Assembly (NCBI GenBank): GCA_032716605.1
Contig: CM064572.1
Location: 36,548,813-36,612,812, forward strand
DNA: 64,000 nucleotides
Reading direction: 5' to 3'
DNA from: Paralithodes platypus
Lineage: Eukaryota; Arthropoda; Malacostraca; Decapoda; Lithodidae
Positions within the stretch are counted from its first letter, which is position 1. Every line of letters starts with the position of its first letter. Shown piece after piece: positions 53,090 to 63,845 of this stretch. The translations under genes and the position numbers were made by a program. Under the pieces are notes generated by a model, which saw only the letters and a list, made by a program, of their open reading frames with translations, ran no database searches and was not told the DNA's origin.

Positions 53090-56000
53090 ATGGAATTTAA
53101 AATTAGTGAATTTGTCACTGACCCCTCTTTGAGCACCTTGTCTGTGTCGAAGCTCAGAAAAGTAGACTGGATTGCCTTAGCCACATCGTATGATGTGTAC
53201 CTTACAAAACTAGTAATACCAAAGGTGAGATTAGAAGGAGTGTGATTGAGAAATTGGTAACTACTGGTGTTTTGTCTGAGGCAGCCTATCAGTTGTGTGC
53301 AGAGGAAGGAGGTAGTGATGCATGGATGAAAGTGAAACTATTAGAGCTGGAGAATGCAAAATCTGACAGAGACCAGAGAAGGCTTGAAATTGAACATGAA
53401 CGTGAACAACAGTATGAGCTTGAGGAGAAGCAACGTGAGAGAGAGCATGATGAGCGCATGTTAAAGTTAAAAGCTGAAGAAAACCGGAATCAAAGGGATT
53501 CGGTTGCAAGTAGACCATTTTCTGATAAGGGTCATAGTTTAAAGTTTGTCCCTAGTTTTGATGAGACTGACCCGGAGAATTTCTTCATCCTTTTTGAGAA
53601 GGCAGCCAACCAACTCAAATGGCCAAATGATCAGTGGGCATTTCTAGCCCAGACTGCTTTCATAGGTAAAGCCAAGCTGGTTTACACCAATCTCCCCATT
53701 GATTCCTTGACCTATGAAACTCTTAAAACTTCAGTCTTAGCAGTGTATGATCAGGTTCCTGAAACTCATCGTCAGTGTTTCAGGGATATGAAGAAAGGTG
53801 AAAAACAAACCTATCTAGAATTTGTAAAGGAAAAAGAGCGAAAGTTTCTGAGTTGGTTGAGAGCCAGTAAAGTAACTACCTTTGAGCAGTTGTGCCAGCT
53901 AGTTATGCTTGAAGAATTTCTCCGCAAAGTCCCCTACCCCTTAAAACTTTACCTCCAAGAGAGAGAGGTGCAATCTGTAGACAGGGCGGCTATTTTGGCT
54001 GAAAATTACCGATTAACTCATGGCGATTCTTATTTCAGGACAGGACAGAGAGGGCCTGGCAACCAGCCACATTCTGGTGCTGGTCCTCGTGATGGTGGTA
54101 GTTTCCAATCTACTGGTGGTAGGTCTGGTTATGGTGGTGTCTCCCAACCAGTTTCAAGGGTAGCTTCTGGGGGCAATGGATCTGATAAAAAGGAATTTAA
54201 CAAAACTTCTCTTTCTTCCATTAAACCTCCTGGACCCTTAGTTTGTGCCTACTGTAAACAACCTGGACATTTTATCAGAGAGTGTCCCAAATTAAAGTTA
54301 AAAGAGAAAACCCGTAAATCAGAGAGTAGTGCTGTTCTAGCCTCTTCCCTTGTACTTCATCCAAATAGAGTAGCAGTATCCCCTCCTACTCCACCTGTGT
54401 TGAGTGCATGTTCTGACTCTGATGGCTCTCACAACCAGGTTTTCCCTAGTATACCACCTAGCTGTTCTAACCAGTTCCAACCTTTTCTTTCCACAGGATC
54501 AGTTTCCTCTACTGACGCTTCCACTGACTATCCCATTCATGTTTTGAGAGACACAGGAGCCTCTCATAGCCTCTTGGTAAGAGGATTGGTGCCCAGTATT
54601 GAGGACTGTTTGCTGGGCCAGAGTATACTCATTCAGGGAGTCAGTGGGTGTCTTGTTGTTCCTTTGGCTAGGGTGTATCTAAAAACTGATTTAGCTAGTG
54701 GTTACTTTACTGTTGGGATTCAAGATTCCCTACCTGTAGAAGGAGTGAACTTTTTGATGGGCAACGATATCGCCGGTGGCAAAGTGATACCAGACCCCAT
54801 AGTTACCTCCACTCCCTCCTCTGATAACAACACTAAGCAATTAGAAAGTCAGTATCCCAATTTGTTTCCCTCATGTGTAGTGACTAGGAGTGGGGCTGGT
54901 CACCACAGTAAGAAGGACAAAGTTGATCCTGATAGTGTTGACCTAGACACTTCCTCCCTATTTCCTGATGTAGAGTCAGAGGATATTAGCAAGATTCCTA
55001 TTGATTCTGAAACTCTCAAAGAGGCTCAGAAGCAGGACCCTGAACTGGCAATATATTTTGATAGGGCTGTGGAAGAGTCAGATATAGGAAACTATCCTCA
55101 ATGCTTCTATCTAAGTAATGGTACCCTGATGCACAAGAATAGACCTCCCAATGTGCCAGCTGATGAGCCCTGGCAAGAGGTGCATCAAGTAGTTGTGCCA
55201 CATAAGTATAGAGTAGACATTTCCATTGCTCATGACCTTAGTGGTGGACATTTGGGTGTCAACAAGACTTATGACAAAATTCTCAATGATTTCTTTTGGC
55301 CGAGGATGAAACAATCTGTGAAGTCTTACTGTAAAACTTGTCATGTGTGTCAACTTGCTGGGAAACCCAACCAGCCCATCAAGCCTGCACCCTTAAATCC
55401 CATCCCTGTAACGGATGAACCATTCAGTAAAATCATAATTGACTGTGTAGGACCTTTGCCAAGAACCCGTAGTGGAAATGAGTACTTGTTAACTGTCATG
55501 TGTTCCACCACTAGGTATCCAGAAGTGTTCCCCTTGAGGCGTATAACATCAAAGAATGTAGTAAAGGCGCTTAGTAAATTTTTCACCCAGTATGGAATAC
55601 CCTGTGTGGTACAGTCTGATTTAGGAAGCAACTTTACCTCTCAGCAATTCAAGCAAACCATGGAAGAGTTGGGTGTACACCAGTACCATTCCACTGCCAG
55701 TCACCCACAGTCCCAGGGGGCATTAGAAAGGTTCCATCAGACTCTCAAATCAATGCTCACTAAATATTGTGAAGAGAACAATGCCGACTGGGATGAGGGT
55801 ATCCATTTTGTGTTGTATGCTGTAAGAAGCAGGGTACAAGATTCTCTAGGATTTTCACCATTTTCCCTAGTTTTTGGTCATGAGGTCAGAGGTCCCTTGA
55901 AAGTGTTAAAAGATACTTGGATCAATGCTAACTCTAATAAACATCTTCTCACTTATGTGCATCAATTTAAATCTAGACTGAGATCTGCAGTAGAACTAGC

Positions 56001-56159
56001 TATGAACAATTTAGAGAAATCTCAAGATAAAATGAAAGTGCAGTATGATAAGACTACAGTTGTCAGAGAATTTCAGCCAGGAGATCTAGTGCTTGCCTTT
56101 CTGCCTATACCTAAAAAGCCACTACAAAGCAAGTACCATGGTCCATATGTTGTGCTTAA
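53090..56159 (+). pseudogene. Gmr1-C gag, protease and integrase (nearly open)
   Basis: ATG at 53090 opens MEFKISEFVTDPS. One frame change near 53205-53215 leads into a frame that stays open to the MITE at 56160. Counting from 53242: a charged coiled coil at residues 30-90, capsid-like domain at about 95-260 (KFVPSFDETDPENFF, WAFLAQTAF), Gly/Ser-rich linker, CCHC knuckle at 337-350 (CAYCKQPGHFIREC), protease with RDTGASHSL near 437, integrase HHCC module near 660-705 (GGHLGVNKT ... CKTCHVCQ), then the acidic triad near 733, 792 and 830 (IIDCVGPLP, QSDLGSNFTS, QGALERFHQTL). The C-terminal GPYVVLN is cut by the MITE. Of the three elements this one is best preserved. Confidence 0.9.
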
Positions 56160-56639
56160 CCCTTTACGAGCGGCCTATGCGGTTTATTTATATGTACCGC
56201 CCAGCGGGGTGTTTTTAGCCAAAATAGGGCTGTTTACGTGATCATTTTCATGCCTAAATAAGACCCAGAACGTAAAACAAGTATCTATCCCTCAAAGGGC
56301 ATAAACAGAGCTTTCGAATGACACCATAACGATCCTTTTATGATGGCTAGTTTTCTTGCAATAACCGTGCAACGCGAGTGCAAAAAGCATGTAATTAGCC
56401 ACTTTCCCGATACAATTCCGTATATAGCGAGTGAGAGAGGTAGGAGGGAGGTGAGATTCGTGTCAGTAGGTTCGCCGCGGTGGTCTGGAGCAGTCATACA
56501 CTCGTTACTCTCCTGCCACCACTTGTCTCTCTCTCTCAGCAACATTACGTGCTGAAATTGCCACTCGAGTTATGTCGAGCGCCGCCACATAGTCCAGCTT
56601 TATTTAACTCGACTTATGTGGTGAGCCGCTTTTTAAGGG
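56160..56639 (+). mobile_element. T1 MITE, 480 bp, copy 2
   Basis: TTAA at 56156-56159 and 56640-56643. Ends are CCCTTTACGAGCGGCC and, inverted, CCCTTAAAAAGCGGCTC. It interrupts Gmr1-C within the integrase C-terminal module. The same 480-bp element sits inverted at 39901-40380. Confidence 0.9.
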
Positions 56640-56643
56640 TTAA

Positions 56644-57572
56644 GAAAACAAGTAATGTGAATTATGTTTTAAAAACTCCTGATCGTAGGAAGTCCGAAAG
56701 ACTAGTACATGTTAACCTGCTGAAAGCCTATCACTACAGAGATCCAGATAAGGTATTAAACTTTGAATCAGTAGCACAGTTTGAAGGTGAACTAGAGGAT
56801 CTAAAGATCAAGGAGCATAATGACATCCAGTTGCCTCTTGATAACAAATTGCAAAACTCTGACTTCTTGACTAACCCCCATTTAAAATTCCAGCACTTGT
56901 TGTCTGACCAAGGTGAAGACTTGGAGCACCTGCTTTCCGAGTTTCCACAGCTGTTTGGTGACGTTCCCCAGCAGTGTCCCCTGGAACATGATGTGGTCCT
57001 GACTGAGGGGGCCACTCCCATCAAACAACATCCCTACCGCGCCAATCCAGAGAAGCGTGCGGCACTTCAACAGGAAGTGGACTTCCTACTCGCTCATGGA
57101 TTGGTGGAAAGGAGCGACAGCGAGTGGGCCTCTCCATGCCTACTCGTGGACAAACCTGATGGCACATTTAGGATGTGTACGGATTATTGCCGGGTAAACC
57201 AACTCACCCGCCAGGACTGCTACCCTCTACCACGGATCGACGACCTGTTGGACCGTTTGGGAGGAACTAAGTACATCTCCAAGATTGACCTGCTGAAGGG
57301 TTACTACCAGATAAAACTATCGGAGAGGGCCAAGAGAGTGTCTGCATTTGTCACCCCGGACGGGCTATTCCAATACACAGTCATGCCTTTTGGTATGGTG
57401 AATGCGCCCGCCACCTTCCAGCGACTAATCCACCGGGTGACAGATGGCCTCTCGGGCGTGCAATCCTACCTCGACGATATTGTGGTCTACAGCGAATCCT
57501 GGCAGGATCATCTTCACCAGCTACAGAGTCTCTTCTCCAACTTGGCCAGGGCGGGACTCACTGTAACACAAA
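56644..57572 (+). pseudogene. Gmr1-C integrase C-terminus and reverse transcriptase
   Basis: After the MITE the frame continues (VNYVLKTPDRRKSERLVHVN) through a linker. RT blocks then appear in order: QHPYRANPEKRAAL, LVDKPDGTFRMCTDYCRVNQ, SKIDLLKGYYQIKL, MPFGMVNAPATFQRL and the catalytic YLDDIVVY (about 57470-57493). The frame ends at 57572, where a 160-base rearranged piece is inserted. Without the MITE and that piece, RT would join integrase and RNase H in a single polyprotein. Confidence 0.9.
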
Positions 57573-57735
57573 AGTTACTTCTAGTGAAAATATCAAATTT
57601 GAGAAACATTGATGTGAAATAATAAAGAAACTCTTAGGAAAAATAATACATAGTTATATCAATACTAGTTATATAAATAATAGTTATATAAATACCCTCC
57701 AAGAGAGTAAGTGAAAGAAAGGAATCCTGGTCACA
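57573..57735 (-). repeat. Rearranged leader-plus-LTR fragment inserted in Gmr1-C RT
   Basis: Read on the minus strand, 57735-57717 is the leader just after the primer site (GTGACCAGGATTCCTTTCTT). It is joined directly to LTR positions 52308-52450 (CACTTACTCTCTTGGAGGG onward). The junction shares a few bases (CTTTC). The segment is thus an inverted leader-LTR chimera, not a simple copy of adjacent sequence. Confidence 0.8.
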
Positions 57736-58443
57736 CGGTACCTTGCCAAGAGTGAGTTCGGCCATGCCAAACTAATCTTTCTGGGTCACGTGGTAGGAGA
57801 AGGGGAAGTCAGCCCTATTTCTGCCAAAGTCGAAGCCATTTCAACACTGCCTATTCCCCAGGACCGCAAGGCAGTAATGCGCTTCTTGGGTATGGCTGGG
57901 TACTATCGGAGATTTGTACCCAACTTCGCTGACCTCTCTGCCCCCCTAACAGACTTGATTAGTCCCAAGAGAAAATGTGTGTGGACCCCAGAATGCCAAA
58001 CTTCATTCACAAAGATTCGTTGCCTATTAGTCAATGCACCTATTCTGAAGTCTCCTCAGTTTCATAAACCGTTCATAATTCAGGTGGATGCTAGTGATGT
58101 TGGTGTAGGAGCAGTTTTGTTACAGTACAGTGATGTTGAGATTTTGCATCCAGTTTGCTATGCATCCGGTAAACTCAAACCTTATCAGAAACATTACAGC
58201 ACTATTGAAAAAGAGTGTTTTGCCTTGTTCTTTGCAGTGGATAAGTTTAATGTGTATCTTAGTGGTTCACATTTTCCCGTGAAAGTGTTTACTGATCACA
58301 ACCCCCTGAAATTCTTGTATAAAATGAAAAATTCGAATCAGCGGTTAATGAGATGGTGCTTGGCATTGCAACCATATAACCTTGAAATTCACCACATAAA
58401 GGGAAAGAACAATATTATCGCGGACATGTTGTCCCGGAACTGA
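57736..58443 (+). pseudogene. Gmr1-C RT thumb/connection and RNase H
   Basis: The frame resumes with GEVSPISAKVEAISTLP and FLGMAGYYRRFVPNFADL. RNase H follows: QVDASDVGVGAVLLQ, then HYSTIEKECFALFFAV, FTDHNPLKFLY and the terminal HHIKGKNNIIADMLSRN, ending at 58443. The acidic residues of RNase H are in place. No stop in the domain. Confidence 0.88.
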
Positions 58444-58596
58444 ATGAGAACAATTTTAGTTGTTAGAGCTATTTTGCCAGCAATAATGTGTAAGTTTGTT
58501 AATGTGGTTTTGGTTTTGGTTTATGGTTTGGTGAATGGTATTAGGTTTAAAATTATTGTATTAGGATTTAGATTTAGTTTCGCTTCTCTTATAAAT
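58444..58596 (+). other. Gmr1-C 3' non-coding segment
   Basis: T/G-rich, ending CTCTTATAAATCTC directly at the inverted LTR fragment. No polypurine tract and no direct LTR are seen here. Confidence 0.6.
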
Positions 58597-59373
58597 CTCT
58601 TCTAGTGAAAATATCAAATTTGAGAAACATTGATGAGAAATAATAAAGAAACTCTTAAGAAAAATAATACATAGTTATATCAATAATAGTTATATAAATA
58701 CCCTCCAAGAGAGTAAGTGAAAGCAATCAATAAACATAGAAAAAATCCTAGGCGATACTTATTCAACTCATGGTGATTCTTTTACAAACGAACTCAGGGC
58801 AGAGCAGCTTATGATGGTGGTGGATAATACACTACCTGTGGTTACGGTACTAGCGGTTTATATAACCTTAGCGCACCTGGCTCTGTTACCAACTTCTCTA
58901 ACTGTATTAATCTCAACTCATTAAATACTTGCTGAATTAAAGTATTTCTTTTACCAAGAACTCTATGATATATCTTTTAAACATTAATTATGATTAGAAA
59001 AGCCAAATACATTATTACCTAGTTATAATCAATATCATTCGTACGTCAGGCAACGAAGAAGAGCAAGGGGGTTGGAAGAAAAAGGGGGGAGAATGAATAG
59101 GGTTACGAGTGTAGGACGATAGGGGGTAGAATGGAATGTGAACGAAAGGGGGGTAGTCTGCACCAAGCCTCACCTCACTCGTTCCTGTACACACTTGAAC
59201 AAAAATATCTTCCTATATGAAACTAAGCTGTCTACAGGTTAAATTAATTATACCGGGCTCATAACATTGCATACGATGTTCAATCATAAATAATTAAAGA
59301 TCGTACCCACCATAACAAGCACAATACCTCAATTACAACCAGTGACACTTTAATGAAATAGAAATCCCTAACA
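58597..59373 (-). repeat. Inverted partial LTR of Gmr1-C
   Basis: Reverse complement of about 51657-52440 with few differences. It makes the whole element bounded by ~780-bp inverted repeats whose outer tips are both TGTTAGGG. Confidence 0.88.
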
Positions 59374-59559
59374 GGGGAGAGGGGAACGAATGAGTGAAAA
59401 GCCAGTGTATTGAAAAACAGAAAAGAAAATATATACCACTCAAAGAGACAGGGTGAGGGGGGATGGGAGCTTCAAGAGGAGGAGACAAAGAAGAAGAAGA
59501 AGAAGAAGAAGAAGAAGAAGAAGAAGAAGAAGGAGGAGAAAGGAAACGAAGTGAGGTAA
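59374..59559. repeat. Purine-rich tract with GAA microsatellite
   Basis: Continuation of the GGA-rich tract from 51656. A pure GAA run lies at 59488-59531. Confidence 0.88.
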
Positions 59560-60324
59560 ATCAAGTGTCACACTGTGCCGATTTTAGTGCCGACTCTCCA
59601 CGACTTAAGCATGCGTCACACCTAGCCGATTTGAGGCCAAGACTGTCCGCGACCTAAGGGTCCTGGACAGTCTTGGTCTACGTCGCCGCGCATCATGGGC
59701 CGTCGCTAACATAACAAAGAGGTCGGGATGGGTCTTCACATACCCCCTCAAAAGTTCAACATGTCGAACTTTCAAAATCAAGTCGGCGTGGAGTGAGGTA
59801 AAAAAATAGGGACGTGAAGGGGACGGGAGGCTGATGGCGTGTCACGGCGCTTGACGGCGCTTTGACGGGAAAAGGTAGGCGTCAGTGCGATGTCACACGG
59901 CGGCACACGGCACCAGAAATGAGGTCTGCGTCAGGCGGCGTCACCATAACAACCTGCGGGGATCAGCGGCGGCTTGCGGCGACCCAACGATGCCCTAACG
60001 GTCAATATATAAATAAACGACATAATTAACCTGCTGAGTGCCAGCCAATTTTGACGGTGTGGTTCTGCCAGTGCCATATTTTTTTTTTTTTTTGGGGGGG
60101 GCTAAATCTATCAAGTTGGGAGAGAAAGGAAGGATACTGGTAAAAAAACCACTCCCCTTGTCCATTTTCGCCAGAAATCAAGTCCCCGATGGTCCCGAAA
60201 GTAGTTGAAAAGACACTATAGACTACAGAGACTTTGATGGTATCGGAATGTATGGGTAGGAGGGTGGTGGGAGGGTGGTTTTGGGGATGGTGGGGGGAAG
60301 GTAGAAGCGTAATTGACTCATGTT

Positions 60325-61649
60325 CAGTGGCGTCACCAGGGGTAAACATTTTGGGGGCTGTAGCCCTGGCATAGATAGGTGGGTGGCGAGCGAAGCGAGC
60401 CTGAGCAGTAGGGGGGTCCGGGGGGGGGAGCGCTGTAAGCCCCCCCCCGGAAAATTTTGAAATTTAAGCAGTTTCTGGGGCCTTTTTGAGGCCTAAAAAT
60501 GTGTATAAGTAAGAAACATATGACACATAATTTCATAAATATTGATGAGCCTGATACCAGGCATCAGTCAGTAAGTTACAAGGCCAATGGTAATTGTAGG
60601 GTACAAAGCCTATTGTGCAGAGAATAGTTTTTTCTTCATATACTATCATACTATAGTCCATTCATTATAGGTAGGCCAGAAATTGTGACCCCTAACCTTT
60701 GTAATTCGCTAAATGGCTAGAGCAAATGGGTTGTAAATGTCCATACTTATTGCCTGGCTGACCCTTCCCAAAGGTAGAAATATTAGCTTGATTACTCCAA
60801 TCTTTCCTTAGGTATAGAGGTAAGTGGTCTAGATGTTTCGCCTACTTATAATGAATATACTATAGTTTGTAACGATTTCTTAGCATATTAAATTGGATAA
60901 TTTGAAGAACTTTTATTATTGTACCATTATAATGATTATATAGATTTAATTGGCAAGATTTTTCTTCCATTACTGTGATAGAAAAACAAACCAGTTCACT
61001 TAAAACAAAAAAGTATAATTTATTAACTCCAAATCATAAAGCAATTACTTTATATAAGCCTATTGATAAAATACAAGATTACAAACAATTGTTATTCTAT
61101 AAAACTGATATCCTTTCAAAGTTTCATATAGTGACATGGCCTAATGGTATGTGGATATGTGTCTTTTATTTCACAATTTAATATAAATAATATATTATAT
61201 TGTAAATATATAATAAGTCTCATAAAAACAATACATATTGCATTTATATTTCCAATAATTTCAATAAATATAAGGGCTCAAGCTTCAAAGAAAACCAAGC
61301 TTGGTGAAAATATAGGGGAAACTTACTAATATTATTATTATGATTTGAGTCATAGCCATAGGTTTATGTAAATTGTGAATAAATATTCACATTACATAAA
61401 CAATTCGTATTTAACCTATAAGGATCAATTAATAAAAAGTAGATTGGGGGGTGGGGGGGGGGGGTGGATGCAGGGCTGGTGAATGTGGTGAACTGGTTAT
61501 GCATTATTTATTATTTAATTTGTATTTATTTATTTTAATTACTTTTGGCAGTTTTGGGGTTTGCATTTTTTGGGGGGCTGAGTCCTTGATTTGGGGGGGC
61601 TAAGCACCCCCCAATCCCCCCCCCCCCCCCTCCCCTGGTGACGCCACCG
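60325..61649. mobile_element. hAT-type non-autonomous element, 1325 bp
   Basis: Ends CAGTGGCGTCACCAGGGG and, inverted, CGGTGGCGTCACCAGGGG (17 of 18 identical). A perfect 8-bp direct repeat CTCATGTT flanks it at 60317-60324 and 61650-61657, the hAT target signature. Both ends continue into G-rich/C-rich tracts. No transposase frame. It contains the TA MITE at 60651-60865. Confidence 0.9.
60651..60865. mobile_element. TA-flanked MITE, CTATAGT family, copy 2
   Basis: CTATAGTCCATTCATTATAG is mirrored at the right end by the complement of CTATAGTATATTCATTATAA. The interior GTAGGCCAGAAATTGTGACC corresponds, in reverse, to the right part of the copy at 33972-34184. Confidence 0.75.
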
Positions 61650-62127
61650 CTCATGTTACAAATATGAAGCCGATTGGTGAGGTAGTTTCGCCACCACGGA
61701 TTTTCCTTTTTTTCCTTATCTTCGTACGGATACGCTGGAAGTGGGTGGTGGGAGGCGGTTGGGGGTGTGGTGGGGGGAAGGCAGAAGGGTAAGGGACTTG
61801 TCACACAAATATGGAACCGATTGGTGCAGTCGTTTCGCCGCCACAGATTTTCCTTTTTTTTCCTTCTGACGGGACCGACAGTCAGCGAGTGGGTGGGAGG
61901 AGGGATTTGGGATTTTTGTGGTGGGTAGCCAAAAGGGTAAGGTACCGGTACATATATACGTCCCTGGCACTGGGCGTGACAACACCCTAGGACGTATATT
62001 AATTGCTCTTTCCATTCACATATGCATAGCCTATGTGAGTTGCAGTTGGGATGTGTGTACATGCTTAGATTGATATGCAGGATTCGAAGTTGCATAATAA
62101 ATCGTAGGCAGTGTCCACCATTCTTTA

Positions 62128-62205
62128 ACTGTCTTCGTGGTGCGATGCATAAGGTGTTGATTTTCGGTGTGAGCATCCTGGATTCGAATCCACGGACTGC
62201 AACAT
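62128..62205 (+). ncRNA. tRNA-like remnant inside T6
   Basis: The strong B-box GGATTCGAATCC at 62190-62201 is preceded by TGGTGCGATGCATAAGG, which resembles an A box. Pairing is weak, so this is at best a tRNA-derived fragment. Confidence 0.35.
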
Positions 62206-63115
62206 GTGTTTGTAAAATTTAATTAATCGATTTTAGGAGTATAGTTGGTTGTTGGAAGGAACATAATAATATACGTCCCTGGCACTCAGGGGGTTAAATG
62301 TTTAAATGATAAATATTATATCAATAACCATCAAAATAATATTATAAGATTAGGTATATTAATTACAGAAAAAATGAAAAATAACAACATTCAATACATA
62401 ATTAAATTAATAATAATAATAAAATAACAGAATTAACTGAAATAATCAGTTAATAATCAGATGTCCATACTGAAGGGGTCGCCGTTCATCGCACAGTAAT
62501 GCATATTGACGCCGCCCTACCTCCTGTCGACGCCGTTCGTCGGGTCGTTGTCAACGCGCTACGCCGCAGATCGGCACTCCAGCGGCGACCTAGGTCTCAC
62601 CTTCAGTCCTGCATGGGCACCGCTCTACCCCGTCAAGTCGCCGTCAGGCGGCGTGGCCATCCATACTGCGTCCCATCCAAAACTCAACTCCCCAAATCCT
62701 TAAGCTCTCCGCCGATGGTCGGCACTCCTGACCACGACTAAAGGTCGTGGTCAGTCGTGGCTCAAATCGGCATGGTGTGACGCATGCTTTAGGAGTGGCG
62801 ATACAAGGGGAGACCACTGCCAAATATCGTGGGTGATAGAGGGGTGGGACGCCCACGGCGGGCAGTATGGACGGGCATGCCGCCTAACGGCAACTGGAAG
62901 GGGTCGAGAGGCAATCATGCAAGACCTAAGGAAGATAAATGACGCCGCTGGGGCGGCGTCATGCGCCGTAGCACGCAAACTGGTTGGCGACAATGCTCCT
63001 GACGAGCGGCGCCTATAAGAGGTAGGGCGGCGCCAATAGATACTACGGCAGCGATGGACAGCCACCCTGTCACACTCGACCCCTACTCCATCACACTTGA
63101 TCCCGTCGGAGGCGA

Positions 63116-63185
63116 CGTTTGTGTGTGTGTGTGTGGGTGGGTGGGTTCCCCACCCACCCACACACATGAGATATCTCACACATAT
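63116..63185. repeat. GT microsatellite and GTGGG palindrome
   Basis: A GT run followed by GGGTGGGTGGG and its complement CCCACCCACCC across a TTCC loop, then two ATGAGATAT phrases. Confidence 0.85.
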
Positions 63186-63315
63186 GAGATATAGAGAGGA
63201 ACCTAAAAACATAATAAAAAGATCCCTAAATGAGCAAAAATATCCGCCCATCTCCCCTTAATTAAGTGTTATTTTGTTTGAGTAATTGGTAAAACAAGGC
63301 CATCTATAGTTAACC

Positions 63316-63502
63316 CTTTCAGTACCGGTGACGTCTTTCTCGTTATAGTCTGGCAACTATTAGGTTATTGTATTATGCTTACAAAGGGCCTCTAGTAATC
63401 ACAAGACCTCCATTCCTCTCATTTATCTCTCTTAACTCCCACAGACCGTTCTTAAGCTGCATTAAATCGTCTAAGTATGGCAGAACTATGGCAAAACAGA
63501 CG
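63316..63502. mobile_element. T3 MITE, copy 4 (right end missing)
   Basis: TTAA at 63312-63315, then CCCTTTCAGTACCGGTGACG. Interior phrases GGGCCTCTAGTAATC and CACAGACCGTTCTTAAGCTG match the copy at 31633. The terminal inverted repeat at the right is truncated at ACAGACGCC. Confidence 0.72.
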
Positions 63503-63549
63503 CCATGCGAGAGAGAAGGAGAAATAATGTGTGGGAAGAGAAAGAGAGT

Positions 63550-63553
63550 GTTC

Positions 63554-63589
<36 letters not shown>

Positions 63590-63592
63590 ACC
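63550..63592. repeat. GT/GA microsatellite
   Basis: GT run passing into a GA run. Confidence 0.95.
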
Positions 63593-63689
63593 CATTATAA
63601 TATCTCATTTCCCCTCGCGGGTTAATTATTGAAAAAGGTGCCAAATTTGGGAACGGAAAAGGAGGGTGCATCAAGGGTAAAAGATAATT

Positions 63690-63845
63690 TTTAGGTGGAG
63701 GTGTTGGTGGTGGTGGTGTGGGTGTTGATGATGGTGTTGATGAAGGTGGTGGTTGTCGTGTTGCAGATGGTGGTGGTGATGGTGGTAGTGGTGGTGGTGC
63801 TGATGGATATGATGGTGTTGATGGGTATCTATCTATCTATCCATC
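63690..63845. repeat. GGT/GAT trinucleotide microsatellite with ATCT tail
   Basis: Interrupted GGTGGT/GATGGT repeats, ending in TATC repeats at 63826-63842. Val/Met-rich frames here are compositional. 63846-64000 holds nothing recognised. Confidence 0.9.

Larger units (their letters stand above)
51657..59373 (+). mobile_element. Gmr1-C: LTR retrotransposon ending in an inverted partial LTR
   Basis: The 5' LTR is 51657-52858 (TGTTAGGG...CGTAACA). Gag-pol runs 53090-58443 in the order gag, knuckle, protease, integrase, RT, RNase H. No direct 3' LTR follows. Instead 58597-59373 is the reverse complement of the first ~780 bases of the 5' LTR, ending CCCTAACA. The flanking 4-bp GGGG on both sides (51653-51656, 59374-59377) looks like the target duplication of one integration event. 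Further insertions are a T1 MITE (56160-56639) and a rearranged leader/LTR piece (57573-57735). Confidence 0.85.
60030..62293. mobile_element. T6: TTAA-flanked element, 2264 bp, with nested hAT
   Basis: TTAA at 60026-60029 and 62294-62297. Termini are CCTGCTGAGTGCCAG and, inverted, CCCCCTGAGTGCCAG. The interior contains three tandem ~150-bp units (phrases GTGGGAGG..GGTGGGGGGAAGG and ATATG.A.CCGATTGGTG) near 60240, 61740 and 61880, the first split by the hAT element. About 940 bp without the insertion. Confidence 0.75.
59560..63101. mobile_element. Fold-back-type element with long inverted arms, split by nested elements
   Basis: Left arm 59560-60025 and right arm 62298-63101 are inverted relative to each other. 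Shared blocks are ATCAAGTGTCACAC at the tips, GCATGCGTCACACC with GCCGATTTGAG (59610-59640 against 62757-62787), and GCCGCCTGACG. Each arm contains its own perfect hairpin (GACTGTCC/GGACAGTC at 59640-59677; CCACGACTGACCACGACC with its complement at 62729-62763). The arms are CG-rich relative to the window. The tips are only partly conserved, so borders are approximate. No coding sequence. Confidence 0.55.

Noticed and set aside
56480..56640. Apparent in-frame N-terminal extension of Gmr1-C RT, also seen at 39743-40060
   Set aside because: The shared peptide is T1 MITE sequence that happens to be open; it is not part of the retrotransposon protein.
62499..63251. Arg/Pro-rich frames in the fold-back arms
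   Set aside because: CG-rich inverted-arm sequence; frames on both strands are equally long and unlike any family.
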